Below are positions 37,778 to 46,234 of a stretch of 64,000 nt of DNA, piece after piece. Both the position numbers and the translations under genes were made by a program. Under the pieces are notes generated by a model. It searched no databases and had not been told where the DNA came from. It saw only the letters and a list, made by a program, of their open reading frames with translations. The DNA is from Rhodoferax sp. (lineage in GTDB: Bacteria > Pseudomonadota > Gammaproteobacteria > Burkholderiales > Burkholderiaceae_C), in assembly GCF_012927445.1 (NCBI RefSeq), contig NZ_JABBPD010000001.1, positions 310,001 to 374,000 of the forward strand, written 5' to 3'. Every line of letters begins with the position of its first letter. Position 1 is the first letter of the stretch.

Positions 37778-38503
37778 TCAGCCTTTCCGGGGAATAAGCG
37801 ATAAAAATTCGCGACGCAAATTGGGGTCTTTGAGGAAGCTGCCACGCATGACCGAATTGATCATCTTGCTGTCCATGTCCTTGACACCGCGCCAGCCCAT
37901 GCAAAAATGAGTGGCTTCCATCACGATGGCCAAGCCATCCGGTTGGGTTTTTTGTTGAATCAAGTCAGCCAGCTGAACCACCGCTTCCTCCTGAATCTGC
38001 GGCCGACCCATGACCCACTCCGCCAAACGGGCGTATTTGGACAAACCAATCACGTTGGTGTGCTCGTTGGGCAGCACGCCAATCCAGATCTGACCAATCA
38101 CCGGGCAGAGGTGATGGCTGCAGGCGCTACGCACCGTGATGGGGCCGACAATCATCAATTCATTGAGATGTTCGGCGTTGGGGAATTCGGTGATGGTCGG
38201 TGCGCTGACATAGCGGCCCTTGAATACCTCATTGAGGTACATCTTGGCCACCCGGCGGGCCGTCTTGTCGGTGTTGTGATCGTGGTCAATGTCAATGACC
38301 AGGCTGCTCAGCACGCCTTTCATTTTGTCTTCCACCTCGTCAAGCAAACGCTCAAGCTCACCCGGTTCGATGAAGTCGGCAATGTTGTCGTTGGCATTGA
38401 AGCGCTTGCGCGCCGCCATCAGACGTTCCCGGATTTTGACGGAGACGGGAGTGCCTTCATCGGCATCGGCAGAGATCATGGTGCTTTGGCTTTTCATTAA
38501 CAT
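37778..38503 (-). CDS. folE: GTP cyclohydrolase I
   Basis: FolE converts GTP to dihydroneopterin triphosphate, the first step of folate and other pterins and the source of the QueD substrate. The 241-residue protein has the zinc site SACSHHLCPVIGQIWIG, IGLSKYARLAEW and the C-terminal ATHFCMGWRGVKD. The N-terminus is extended relative to the core, and ATG codons at 38497 and 38479 are alternative starts. It is followed at once by a BLUF gene, which places pterin synthesis with a flavin photoreceptor. Confidence 0.95.
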   Translation of the reverse strand: MLMKSQSTMISADADEGTPVSVKIRERLMAARKRFNANDNIADFIEPGELERLLDEVEDKMKGVLSSLVIDIDHDHNTDKTARRVAKMYLNEVFKGRYVSAPTITEFPNAEHLNELMIVGPITVRSACSHHLCPVIGQIWIGVLPNEHTNVIGLSKYARLAEWVMGRPQIQEEAVVQLADLIQQKTQPDGLAIVMEATHFCMGWRGVKDMDSKMINSVMRGSFLKDPNLRREFLSLIPRKG

Positions 38504-38544
38504 GAAAGAATGGTACCAGCGTTTTACTTGTAAGGTTTTTGGCC

Positions 38545-38589
38545 ATTGGCCCGCGTCAATTGAGCGCCATTCGCTATTAAATTAATAGC
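38545..38589 (-). repeat. Family A repeat supplying the stop of the cardiolipin synthase gene
   Basis: Minus-oriented, with a perfect core gctattaaattaatagc and a degraded C-rich arm (ggcccgcgt). The TAA stop of the clsB gene at 38582-38584 lies inside the palindromic core, so the last residues KRY and the stop are repeat-derived or repeat-adjacent. Confidence 0.72.
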
Positions 38590-39805
38590 GTTTACCATTT
38601 AAAAAGAGCAATAAACGCATCACGCCAAACGCAATGCGATCCAGAAAGCGCTGGCGCCACGGTCGGTTGGCATAAGCCGCCGGGTCCACGCGCACACCAC
38701 CCTGCTCAAACGCCTGTTCCAGCCGCGCCCGCAAATCCTGCGCAAAAGCAACATCGTCCACCACCACATTGGCCTCACGCGCCAGCAACAAACTCAAGGG
38801 GTCCAGATTGGAAGAGCCCACCGTGGCCCAGTGACCGTCAATCACGGCGACCTTGGCATGGAGAAAGCTGACCGAGTACTCGTAAATCTCCACGCCCGCC
38901 GCCAGCAGCGCACCGTACACCGGCCGGGTCGCGTGGAATTGCATGAAGTACTCATACCGCCCCTGCAGCAACAGTCGCACCCGTACCCCACGCAGCGCGG
39001 CATGAATCAAGCCCTTGCGCAGTTTGCGGCCGGGCACAAAATAAGCGTTGGCAATGATGATCTCTTTGGTTGCTGCACCAATGGCTTTGCGGTAACTGCG
39101 TTCAATCCGGGAGCGGTTGCGCACGTTGTCGCGCAGCACCAGCGTCGCGTTGGTGTTGTGCGCCGTACTGTCTGCCACCAGCTGCCCCAAGTCTTGAGCC
39201 GAACGGGACTGCAGCGCCAGCGTCACCGCTTCCTGCAGTGCCCGCCAGGCGGCCCGAAAATCATTCTGGCGCACGTTGCTGGCCGCCTGCAACCGCCACC
39301 AGAACTGCACGGTGGCTTCATGGACGGACTGCACCAGTGGGCCTGTCACACGGACGGCGAAGTCAAAGCGGGGCGCATCCAAAGCACCGTGATTGGGATC
39401 ATAAAAATCGTCCAGCAGATTGATGCCGCCGCAAAAGGCCACCGTGCCGTCGAGCACGCACAGCTTTCGGTGCAACCGCCGCCAGCGACTGGGAATCAGC
39501 ACACCCAACCGCCCCAAGGGCGAAAAAATCCGCCACTGGACGCCTGCGGCATTGAAGCGAGTCACCCATTCAGCGGGAATGCGGGGTGTGCCAACGCCGT
39601 CGACCACCAGATACACCGATACACCACGTTGCGCCGCTCGTTCAAGTGCCACCGCCACCTGCTCGCCGGCCGCCTCCACACTGAAAATATAAGTCTCGAT
39701 CCGAACCTCATGGGCACTGCGGTCAATGTCACCAATCAGCGCCGGGAAAAACGCCTGCCCCCCCTGCAGTAGCTGCACCTGATGGCCGGGTCGGACTGGC
39801 TGCAT
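38582..39805 (-). CDS. clsB: Cardiolipin synthase B-type phospholipase D protein
   Basis: A 407-residue enzyme with two HKD motifs: HRKLCVLDGTVAFCGGINL at about residues 107-125 and HAKVAVIDGHWATVGSSNLD at about 320-340. The length and lack of N-terminal membrane helices fit ClsB rather than ClsA, so it probably transfers phosphatidyl groups to form cardiolipin. I chose the ATG at 39805; a TTG at 39841 would overlap the upstream gene. The C-terminus contains a hydrophobic FGVMRLLLFLNG helix. The stop codon lies in a family A repeat. Third gene of nudB-endonuclease-clsB. Confidence 0.9.
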   Translation of the reverse strand: MQPVRPGHQVQLLQGGQAFFPALIGDIDRSAHEVRIETYIFSVEAAGEQVAVALERAAQRGVSVYLVVDGVGTPRIPAEWVTRFNAAGVQWRIFSPLGRLGVLIPSRWRRLHRKLCVLDGTVAFCGGINLLDDFYDPNHGALDAPRFDFAVRVTGPLVQSVHEATVQFWWRLQAASNVRQNDFRAAWRALQEAVTLALQSRSAQDLGQLVADSTAHNTNATLVLRDNVRNRSRIERSYRKAIGAATKEIIIANAYFVPGRKLRKGLIHAALRGVRVRLLLQGRYEYFMQFHATRPVYGALLAAGVEIYEYSVSFLHAKVAVIDGHWATVGSSNLDPLSLLLAREANVVVDDVAFAQDLRARLEQAFEQGGVRVDPAAYANRPWRQRFLDRIAFGVMRLLLFLNGKRY

Positions 39806-39815
39806 GGGAACGCTT

Positions 39816-40550
39816 CTAAATTGGGAGGGCAAACTCAGCAATCAGTGGCAAGTGATCCGACATGCGCCACCAGATGCGTCCGCTGGGCACTTGTACCGTC
39901 AAGGGCGTCAGGCCTCTGGCATACACATAGTCCAACTGCACCAGTGGCAGCCGCGCCGGGAAAGTGGGTTGTCGCGCGCCCTCAAATGCTCTCAAATTGA
40001 CGGTATTCAGCACACGCTTCACCAGCGCGCCCCAGTCATTGAAGTCGCCCGCGACCAGCAGCGGTGCCGTTGGCGGTACTTCGCGCTCGATAAAGCGCTG
40101 CAACTGCGCCAACTGCCGGGCACGGCTGCCCCGAACCAGCCCCAGGTGAACCACCAGCACATGCACCGACTGCCCATGCACCATGACCTCAACATGCAGC
40201 AAACCACGCTGCTCAAAACGATGATCAGAAATGTCTTCGTGCTGGTGCGTCACCACGGGCCAGCGCGACAACAAGGCATTGCCGTGCTCGCCGTGCTTGG
40301 TGAAGGCGTTGGTGCGGTACACCGCCTCGTAACCTTCCGGCGCCAGAAAATCGGCTTGCGGCATCTCAGGCCAGCGTGTGAAATGTTGCGCCTCGCTCCG
40401 ATTCAACTTGCGCACCTCCTGCAGACACACAATGTCGGCATCCAGTTGCTCGACGGCGTGGCCCAGATTGTGAATTTCCAGCCTGCGCTGCGGCCCGACA
40501 CCTTGCACGCCCTTGTGAATGTTGTAGGTGGCAATACGAACGATATTCAT
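39816..40550 (-). CDS. Endonuclease/exonuclease/phosphatase family protein
   Basis: A 244-residue member of the EEP (DNase I/exonuclease III-like) superfamily. Motifs are TYNIHKG with the metal-site Asn, CLQEVRK with the catalytic Glu, VAGDFNDWG with Asp/Asn, and SDHLPLIAEF with the terminal Asp-His. It lacks a signal peptide. Homologues commonly sit beside clsB in proteobacteria (YbhP-type), as here. The ATG at 40550 overlaps the nudB stop (ATGA). The substrate is not known and could be DNA or a phospholipid-derived phosphodiester. Confidence 0.9.
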   Translation of the reverse strand: MNIVRIATYNIHKGVQGVGPQRRLEIHNLGHAVEQLDADIVCLQEVRKLNRSEAQHFTRWPEMPQADFLAPEGYEAVYRTNAFTKHGEHGNALLSRWPVVTHQHEDISDHRFEQRGLLHVEVMVHGQSVHVLVVHLGLVRGSRARQLAQLQRFIEREVPPTAPLLVAGDFNDWGALVKRVLNTVNLRAFEGARQPTFPARLPLVQLDYVYARGLTPLTVQVPSGRIWWRMSDHLPLIAEFALPI

Positions 40551-41026
40551 GCTTGAACCGCCAATGTAGCCAACCTCGGCAACATCAAACAAGCCTCCGC
40601 GTTGGACGGTGAAAAACAGGCCTCAGCAGCCTGACGGTAAGGTAGCCACTGGTAGTCCGTATGTTCGCGTGGACTCAAGCGCACGGTGGTTCCGGCCGGC
40701 ACCTTCAAACCAAACAAATGTTCGGTGTTGCGCGTGACACCCGGCGCGTAACGGTGCTGCCAGCGCGGATAAATGTCATAGACGTTTTCCAGCTGCCAAT
40801 CCAGCAGGCTGTTGGGCAACGGTGTGTCGGGCCCGCAGTCAATGCCGGTTTCTTCAAACACTTCGCGCACCGCTGTTTGCACGAAGGGTTCTTCCAGCGC
40901 ATCTTTGCTGCCGGTAACGGATTGCCAAAAATCGGAAGCATCGGCCCGCTTGATCAACAACACGTCCAGCGCCGGGGTGTAAATCACCACCAGGACGGAT
41001 TCGGGAATTTTGTAAGCAATAGACAT
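40547..41026 (-). CDS. nudB: Dihydroneopterin triphosphate diphosphatase
   Basis: A 159-residue Nudix hydrolase that removes pyrophosphate from dihydroneopterin triphosphate, the FolE product, in folate synthesis. The Nudix box spans TGSKDALEEP through REVFEETGID. FWQSVTGS and WQLENVYDIYPRW are typical of NudB. I chose the ATG at 41026 because the terminator after aspS lies just upstream and longer frames run through it. folE is 2.8 kb away on the same strand. Confidence 0.92.
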   Translation of the reverse strand: MSIAYKIPESVLVVIYTPALDVLLIKRADASDFWQSVTGSKDALEEPFVQTAVREVFEETGIDCGPDTPLPNSLLDWQLENVYDIYPRWQHRYAPGVTRNTEHLFGLKVPAGTTVRLSPREHTDYQWLPYRQAAEACFSPSNAEACLMLPRLATLAVQA

Positions 41027-41042
41027 AAATACGAACCATGAA

Positions 41043-41067
41043 AAAGGGCGCTTAGTGAGCGCCCTTT
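41043..41067 (-). terminator. Rho-independent terminator after aspS
   Basis: A perfect 10-bp stem AAAGGGCGCT / AGCGCCCTTT around a 5-base loop, with additional T residues on the minus strand. It lies 34 bp beyond the aspS stop and 17 bp before the nudB ATG, so it separates the FmdB-DUF502-aspS unit from nudB. Confidence 0.9.
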
Positions 41068-41100
41068 CATTCTGCCTGAAGCCTCCCGGCCCGGACTTGA

Positions 41101-42915
41101 TTAAACCGCTTTGGTCAGCTCGGTCGGACGCAGCCGGATGTGCAATTCGCGCAACTGCTTCTCTTCCACCGTGCTGGGGGCCTGCGTCAGCAAGCATTGG
41201 GCGCGCTGGGTTTTCGGGAAAGCAATCACATCACGAATGGACTCGGCACCGGTCATGAGAGTGACGATGCGGTCCAGGCCAAAGGCCAGACCACCATGGG
41301 GTGGCGCGCCATACTGCAGGGCGTCGAGCAGGAAGCCAAACTTGTCTTGCGCTTCTTCGGGGGTAATTTTCAGCGCATCGAACACTTTTTGCTGCACGTC
41401 AGCACGGTGGATACGGACGGAGCCGCCGCCCATTTCCCAGCCATTGAGCACCATGTCGTAACCTTGCGAGATGCATTTCTCGGGGGCGGTGACCATCCAG
41501 TCTTCATGGCCCTCTTTAGGCGCCGTGAAAGGATGATGCACAGCAGAGTAGCGCTGATTTTCTTCGTCGTACTCAAACATCGGGAAGTCAACCACCCACA
41601 GCGGACGCCATGATTTCTCGAACAAGCCGTTCTTTTTGCCAAACTCGCTGTGTCCGATCTTGATGCGCAAGGCACCAATGGCGTCATTGACGATCTTGGC
41701 CTTGTCGGCGCCAAAGAAGATCAAATCGCCATTCTGGGCGCCGGTGCGCGTCAGCACTTCCGCCAGCGCCTTGTCATGAATATTTTTAACGATCGGTGAC
41801 TGCAAGCCTTCACGGCCTTTCGCCAGATCATTGACCTTGATGTAGGCCAAGCCCTTGGCGCCGTATATCTTGACAAACTCGGTGTAAGCATCCACCTCGC
41901 TGCGGCTCAGGCCACCGGTTTCACGGGCGCCACCGGGAACGCGCAGACCGACCACACGGCCGTCCTTCATGGTGGCCGCACCGGCGAACACCTTGAAGTC
42001 CACGTCGGTCATGACGTCAGTCAGTTCGGTGAATTCGAGATTCACGCGCAGGTCCGGCTTGTCCGAACCGTAACGGTGAGCGGCCTCCTGGAACGTCATC
42101 ACCGGGAATTCACCCAGGTCCACATTCAGGGTGTTCTTGAACACGGTGGTGATCATGCCCTGGAACATGTCGCGGATTTCCTGCTCGCTCAGGAATGAAG
42201 TTTCAATATCGATCTGCGTGAATTCGGGCTGACGGTCTGCGCGCAGATCTTCGTCGCGGAAGCACTTGGTAATCTGGTAGTAGCGGTCATAGCCGGCCAC
42301 CATCAACAACTGCTTGAACAGCTGGGGGCTTTGTGGCAAGGCAAAAAAGTGACCTTCATGCACGCGGCTGGGTACCAGGTAATCGCGCGCCCCTTCGGGG
42401 GTGGACTTGCCCAGCATCGGGGTTTCGATGTCAATGAAGCCATTGGCATCCAGAAACTTGCGCACTTCCATCGACACGCGGTAACGCAGCATCAGGTTGT
42501 TTTGCATGTAGGGGCGGCGCAGGTCCAGCACCCGGTGCGTCAGACGCGTGGTCTCACTCAGGTTCTCGTCATCCAACTGGAACGGTGGTGTCACCGACGG
42601 ATTGAGCACGTTCAACTCTTGACACAGCACTTCGATCTTGCCGCTCTTGAGGTTGTCGTTGACCGTGCCTTCAGGACGGGCACGCACCAAGCCTTTGATC
42701 TGGATACAGAACTCATTGCGCAAGCCCTCAGCGGTCTTGAACATCTCGGCACGGTCTGGGTCACACACCACTTGCACGTAACCTTCGCGGTCACGGATGT
42801 CGACAAAAATCACGCCACCATGGTCGCGACGACGGTTAACCCAACCGCAAAGAGTGACGGTTTCGCCCAACAGGGCATCGGTCACAAGACCGCAATAGTG
42901 GGAGCGCATGGCCAT
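41101..42915 (-). CDS. aspS: Aspartate--tRNA ligase, probably non-discriminating (Asp/Asn)
   Basis: A 604-residue bacterial-type class II synthetase with the N-terminal OB-fold, catalytic core ([38 protein letters not shown]) and motif 3 GLAFGLDR. In the anticodon-binding domain the stretch [10 protein letters not shown] has His at residue 32 and Gly in RARPEGTVN; discriminating enzymes such as that of E. coli have Leu and Lys at these sites. This predicts charging of both tRNAAsp and tRNAAsn, with GatCAB correction. The ATG at 42915 has GAAAG six bases upstream. Confidence 0.96.
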   Translation of the reverse strand: MAMRSHYCGLVTDALLGETVTLCGWVNRRRDHGGVIFVDIRDREGYVQVVCDPDRAEMFKTAEGLRNEFCIQIKGLVRARPEGTVNDNLKSGKIEVLCQELNVLNPSVTPPFQLDDENLSETTRLTHRVLDLRRPYMQNNLMLRYRVSMEVRKFLDANGFIDIETPMLGKSTPEGARDYLVPSRVHEGHFFALPQSPQLFKQLLMVAGYDRYYQITKCFRDEDLRADRQPEFTQIDIETSFLSEQEIRDMFQGMITTVFKNTLNVDLGEFPVMTFQEAAHRYGSDKPDLRVNLEFTELTDVMTDVDFKVFAGAATMKDGRVVGLRVPGGARETGGLSRSEVDAYTEFVKIYGAKGLAYIKVNDLAKGREGLQSPIVKNIHDKALAEVLTRTGAQNGDLIFFGADKAKIVNDAIGALRIKIGHSEFGKKNGLFEKSWRPLWVVDFPMFEYDEENQRYSAVHHPFTAPKEGHEDWMVTAPEKCISQGYDMVLNGWEMGGGSVRIHRADVQQKVFDALKITPEEAQDKFGFLLDALQYGAPPHGGLAFGLDRIVTLMTGAESIRDVIAFPKTQRAQCLLTQAPSTVEEKQLRELHIRLRPTELTKAV

Positions 42916-42963
42916 GGACAGCTTTCAAAGCCCGCCCCAAGAGGCGGCACAGGTTATCAAAAA

Positions 42964-43605
42964 TTATTTGGAGGAAACGTCAACGGCAACCGATGGAGCC
43001 ACGGAGCCCATGGAAATCACATAGGTCAGCGCTTCATCCACACTCATGTGCAGTTCGATGATTTCGGAACGGGGCAACATCAGAAAAAAGCCACTGGTGG
43101 GGTTGGGCGTGGTGGGCACATAGACACTCACCAGGTCCGCCCCCAGATGCTCAGCAACCTCACCACCCGGTGTGCCGGTCTGAAACGCGATGGTCCAGAC
43201 ACCGGCCCGGGGATACTGGACCAGCATGGCGGTGCGAAACGCATTGCCATTGCTGGAAAAAAGTGTGTCGGACACTTTTTTTACGCTGTTGTAAATCGAT
43301 TTAAAAACCGGGATATTGGTGAACAGCTTGCTCCATTGCTGGAGCCACCATCGTCCCGCCACATTGGAAACGAAAGCCCCCGTCAGCAGCAAGGCAGAAA
43401 AAACCAGGATCACACCCAAGCCCGGAATGTGGCGCAACTGCTCAATCACGGCGCCCGTCGACTCCGAGGAGAAGGCGGAAAGTCCGGTCAAGATACCGCC
43501 AAAAATGGCATCGAGCAGACCCACCAGCCACAACAACACCCAGATGGTGAGCGTCAGAGGCAGCCAAGCCAGCAGGCCGGTGAGCAGATACTTTTTAATT
43601 GGCAC
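42964..43605 (-). CDS. DUF502 family membrane protein
   Basis: A 213-residue protein of the DUF502 family. Two N-terminal hydrophobic segments (about residues 5-35 and 60-85) are followed by a soluble domain with NIPVFKSIYNSVKKV and GVWTIAFQTG. The start is GTG at 43605 with GGGGA upstream. The middle gene of FmdB-DUF502-aspS; the order is conserved in many proteobacteria, but the function is not known. Confidence 0.88.
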   Translation of the reverse strand: MPIKKYLLTGLLAWLPLTLTIWVLLWLVGLLDAIFGGILTGLSAFSSESTGAVIEQLRHIPGLGVILVFSALLLTGAFVSNVAGRWWLQQWSKLFTNIPVFKSIYNSVKKVSDTLFSSNGNAFRTAMLVQYPRAGVWTIAFQTGTPGGEVAEHLGADLVSVYVPTTPNPTSGFFLMLPRSEIIELHMSVDEALTYVISMGSVAPSVAVDVSSK

Positions 43606-43635
43606 AGAAATCCCCAGAGTTTTGCAGGCAACGGG

Positions 43636-43983
43636 TCAATGGCAGGCGCAAGAGCCACCGCAGCCACCCGAGGCAGAGGGCGGTGTCGAATCGGATTTGG
43701 CCGGCGAACTCTCGCTCGGTTTGCTGCTTTCGGTCGTCTTCGACGCAGCATCCGAGCCACTGGAAGTGGCGGTGGTCGCTGGCACGGATGTCCCAGAGGT
43801 GCCACCCTTGAAGTCAGTGGCGTACCAACCGGAACCTTTGAGCTGAAAGCCCGCAGCCGTCAGTTGCTTCTTGAAGGCGGATGCGCCGCAGGACGGACAG
43901 TCCGTCAGAAGCGGGTCTGACATTTTTTGCAATACATCCTTGGCAAACCCGCAGGACTCGCATTTATAGGCGTAAATAGGCAT
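43636..43983 (-). CDS. FmdB-type zinc-ribbon protein with Ser/Thr-rich Cys-tail
   Basis: A 115-residue protein. The N-terminal zinc ribbon is CESC...CPSC (residues 8-11 and 29-32) of the FmdB/CxxC-CxxC class. A hydrophobic-aromatic core GSGWYATDFK follows, then about 40 residues of low-complexity Ser/Thr/Pro/Ala and a terminal CGGSCACH. Homologues in related bacteria have similar tails. Some FmdB proteins are linked to regulation; a metal-binding role for the C-terminal cysteines is inference. First gene of FmdB-DUF502-aspS. Confidence 0.88.
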   Translation of the reverse strand: MPIYAYKCESCGFAKDVLQKMSDPLLTDCPSCGASAFKKQLTAAGFQLKGSGWYATDFKGGTSGTSVPATTATSSGSDAASKTTESSKPSESSPAKSDSTPPSASGGCGGSCACH

Positions 43984-44052
43984 GACGATTAGGCTCGGAT
44001 TTCAAGTAGCAAAGCGTCAAATTATAAGGCGTGGCACCCCAAGCCGACCCAG

Positions 44053-45618
44053 CTAGAGAACATGAACCCGAACGATCACCTGCATGACCACCAAGCCGAG
44101 GACAAAGCCAACGCAGCCAAACAGGAGCGACTGCAGCAGACGGTTGGTGCGTTTTTGTTCCACCAGCAGCTCATGAAGCGCATGGCCGGAGCCCGACTTG
44201 CTTTGTTGCAGAAAATCGAACAGCAGCCGCGGCAGCTCCGGTAACAGCTTGGCGTAGCGTGGCGCTTCATTGCGCAACTGGTCGATCAGCTTTTTAGGGC
44301 CCAGCTGATCAATCATCCACTTCTCAAGAAACGGCTTGGCTGTCGCCCAAAGGTCCAATTCAGGGTCCAGTTGCCGCCCCAGGCCTTCAATATTAAGCAG
44401 TGTTTTTTGCAACAACACCAACTGCGGTTGGATTTCAACATGGAAGCGGCGCGAGGTTTGAAACAAGCGCATCAGCACCAGTCCGAGCGAGATTTCCTTG
44501 AGCGGGCGGTCAAAGTAAGGCTCGCAGACCGAACGAATGGCCGACTCCAGCTCATCCACCCGCGTCGCCGCCGGCACCCAGCCGGACTCGATATGCAACT
44601 CGGCCACGCGTTTATAGTCACGCCGGAAAAAAGCCGTGAAATTTTGCGCCAGATACTCTTTATCGGTCTCGGTCAGCGTGCCGACAATGCCAAAGTCCAG
44701 CGAGATATAACGCCCAAACGTGGCCGGGTCAATGCTGACCTGAATGTTGCCCGGGTGCATGTCGGCATGAAAAAAGCCGTCCCGAAACACCTGGGTGAAG
44801 AAAATGGTGACACCGTCCCGCGCCAGCTTCGGAATATCCACCCCCGCCGCACGCAGGCGCTCCACCTGGCTGATCGGAACGCCTTTCATGCGCTCCATCA
44901 CAATGACTTCGGTGGCGCAGTAATCCCAGAACATCTCGGGAATCAGCACCAGGTCCAGCCCGGTCATGTTGCGGCGCAGTTGCGCGGCGCTGGACGCCTC
45001 CCGCACCAGATCGAGCTCGTCATGCAGGTACTTGTCAAATTCAGCTACCACTTCGCGCGGTTTGAGGCGCTTGCCGTCGTTGGAAAGCCCTTCCACCCAG
45101 CCCGCCATCATGCGCATCAGGCTCAGGTCTTTTTCAATCGCCGAGAGCATGCCGGGCCGCAACACCTTGACGGCGACCTCACGGGCCTGGCCAGTCCGGT
45201 CTTTGAGCACCGCAAAATGCACTTGCGCAATTGAGGCACTGGCAATCGGCGCCCGGTCAAAGGAAACAAAAATGTCATCGACTTTTTTGTTGAACGCACG
45301 CTCAATGGTGGCAATGGCAATGTCGCTGCCAAACGGCGGCACGCGGTCTTGCAGGCGGGCCAACTCATCGGCAATATCTACCGGCATCAAGTCGCGTCGG
45401 GTCGATAACACCTGCCCGAACTTGACGAAGATGGGGCCGAGACGCTCCAGCGCCTCGCGAATACGCTGACCACGGGGCGCATCCAGGTTGCGCCCGATCG
45501 ACACGATGCGGGCGATGGCGTGCAGCCAGGGTTTCTGGAAACTCGTCAGGAACAACTCGTCCAGACCGTAACGCAACATCACCCAGACAATGAAAACGCC
45601 CCGAAACAGGCGGGTCAC
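44053..45618 (-). CDS. ubiB: UbiB, ABC1/ADCK-type ubiquinone biosynthesis protein
   Basis: A 521-residue atypical kinase-like protein required for ubiquinone synthesis, thought to use ATP to promote access to membrane intermediates. The hallmark is [14 protein letters not shown] (KxGQ motif at about 54-67), with [11 protein letters not shown] and LDFGIVG in the kinase fold. The C-terminus has a hydrophobic [19 protein letters not shown] helix pair that anchors it in the membrane. The start is GTG, overlapping the ubiJ stop (GTGA). Order ubiE-(Tim44)-ubiJ-ubiB. Confidence 0.95.
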   Translation of the reverse strand: MTRLFRGVFIVWVMLRYGLDELFLTSFQKPWLHAIARIVSIGRNLDAPRGQRIREALERLGPIFVKFGQVLSTRRDLMPVDIADELARLQDRVPPFGSDIAIATIERAFNKKVDDIFVSFDRAPIASASIAQVHFAVLKDRTGQAREVAVKVLRPGMLSAIEKDLSLMRMMAGWVEGLSNDGKRLKPREVVAEFDKYLHDELDLVREASSAAQLRRNMTGLDLVLIPEMFWDYCATEVIVMERMKGVPISQVERLRAAGVDIPKLARDGVTIFFTQVFRDGFFHADMHPGNIQVSIDPATFGRYISLDFGIVGTLTETDKEYLAQNFTAFFRRDYKRVAELHIESGWVPAATRVDELESAIRSVCEPYFDRPLKEISLGLVLMRLFQTSRRFHVEIQPQLVLLQKTLLNIEGLGRQLDPELDLWATAKPFLEKWMIDQLGPKKLIDQLRNEAPRYAKLLPELPRLLFDFLQQSKSGSGHALHELLVEQKRTNRLLQSLLFGCVGFVLGLVVMQVIVRVHVL

Positions 45619-46166
45619 GTCTGCGCCTTCTCGGCGCCGGAGGCTGCCGCCGTGCCAATGAACTGACGCAAGGCCTGCGCCATGCCGCGAGCGGCTTGGC
45701 CCAAGGTGTGGGCCGGCGCATCGCCGATGACCCGGGAAAGATCCTCCTCCAGATCCCAGCGAACATGGTCAGCCAGCCAGTTCACCTCGGCCGCCAGTTG
45801 CACGTCACCCTCGATACGCACCGCCGGCTTGTCGCCGCGCAGCGCCGTTTGCGCCAGCACAAAGGGAGATTCTTCGGTCACCGCCAACACCAGATCGGCT
45901 TTGGCCTCAGCGGGCGCCCGATCCAGCAGACCTGCCGGCGTTGCTATTAATTTAAGAGCAAATGAACGCCACTGCATGAGGACGACACGTCCTTTTTGCC
46001 TTGCCAGGCGACTGGTTGCCTCTTTTTCCTGGACCAGGATGTGGTTCAACAGCAGGACGATGCGGCGCTGTGCCTCATCAACCGCCCAAACCGGAGGTTG
46101 CAAATTGGGGAGGGGAAGGTTCTGAAGGAGACCCTCCAGCATGAGAAAAGGGGACTGTGTTGCCAT
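45615..46166 (-). CDS. ubiJ: UbiJ-like SCP2-domain accessory factor
   Basis: A 183-residue protein with an SCP2-like lipid-binding fold at about residues 35-120. UbiJ and UbiK assemble the soluble Ubi metabolon that hydroxylates and methylates ubiquinone precursors. The gene sits between ubiE and ubiB as in E. coli, which supports the name; sequence similarity alone is weak. The ATG is in the loop of a perfect 7-bp stem (46150-46173). A partial family A core lies inside the gene and is read as FALKLIA. Confidence 0.82.
   Translation of the reverse strand: MATQSPFLMLEGLLQNLPLPNLQPPVWAVDEAQRRIVLLLNHILVQEKEATSRLARQKGRVVLMQWRSFALKLIATPAGLLDRAPAEAKADLVLAVTEESPFVLAQTALRGDKPAVRIEGDVQLAAEVNWLADHVRWDLEEDLSRVIGDAPAHTLGQAARGMAQALRQFIGTAAASGAEKAQT
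45943..45960 (+). repeat. Partial family A repeat core inside ubiJ
   Basis: gctattaatttaagagca resembles the AT palindromic half of the family A element, but the ttgcgca and G-rich half are not recognisable. Read on the minus strand it encodes ALKLIA in the frame used by the gpsA and 54-kb copies. Weakest member of the set. Confidence 0.4.
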
Positions 46167-46173
46167 AGTCCCC
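46150..46173 (-). promoter_or_regulatory. Hairpin enclosing the ubiJ start codon
   Basis: On the minus strand GGGGACT pairs perfectly with AGTCCCC seven codons into ubiJ, around a 10-base loop that contains the ATG. GGGGA is also the only candidate Shine-Dalgarno and would be buried in the stem. A T-run follows, so the structure could act as a translational switch or an attenuator. Confidence 0.55.
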
Positions 46174-46198
46174 TATTATTCCCTGTTTATGCGCTGAA

Positions 46199-46223
46199 AT
46201 CGTCCCCGCGCAGGCGGGACGAT
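46199..46223 (-). terminator. Candidate terminator between the Tim44-like gene and ubiJ
   Basis: ATCGTCCCCGC pairs with GCGGGACGAT with one bulged C, 12 bp after the Tim44-like stop on the minus strand. The following T-run is short, so it may only reduce read-through into ubiJ. Confidence 0.5.
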
Positions 46224-46234
46224 CAGACTTTGGC

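Noticed and set aside
42331..43920. A 529-codon open frame on the plus strand across aspS, DUF502 and FmdB
   Set aside because: It lies opposite three well-conserved genes and has no recognisable domains; high GC in codon position three of the true genes keeps the antisense frame open.
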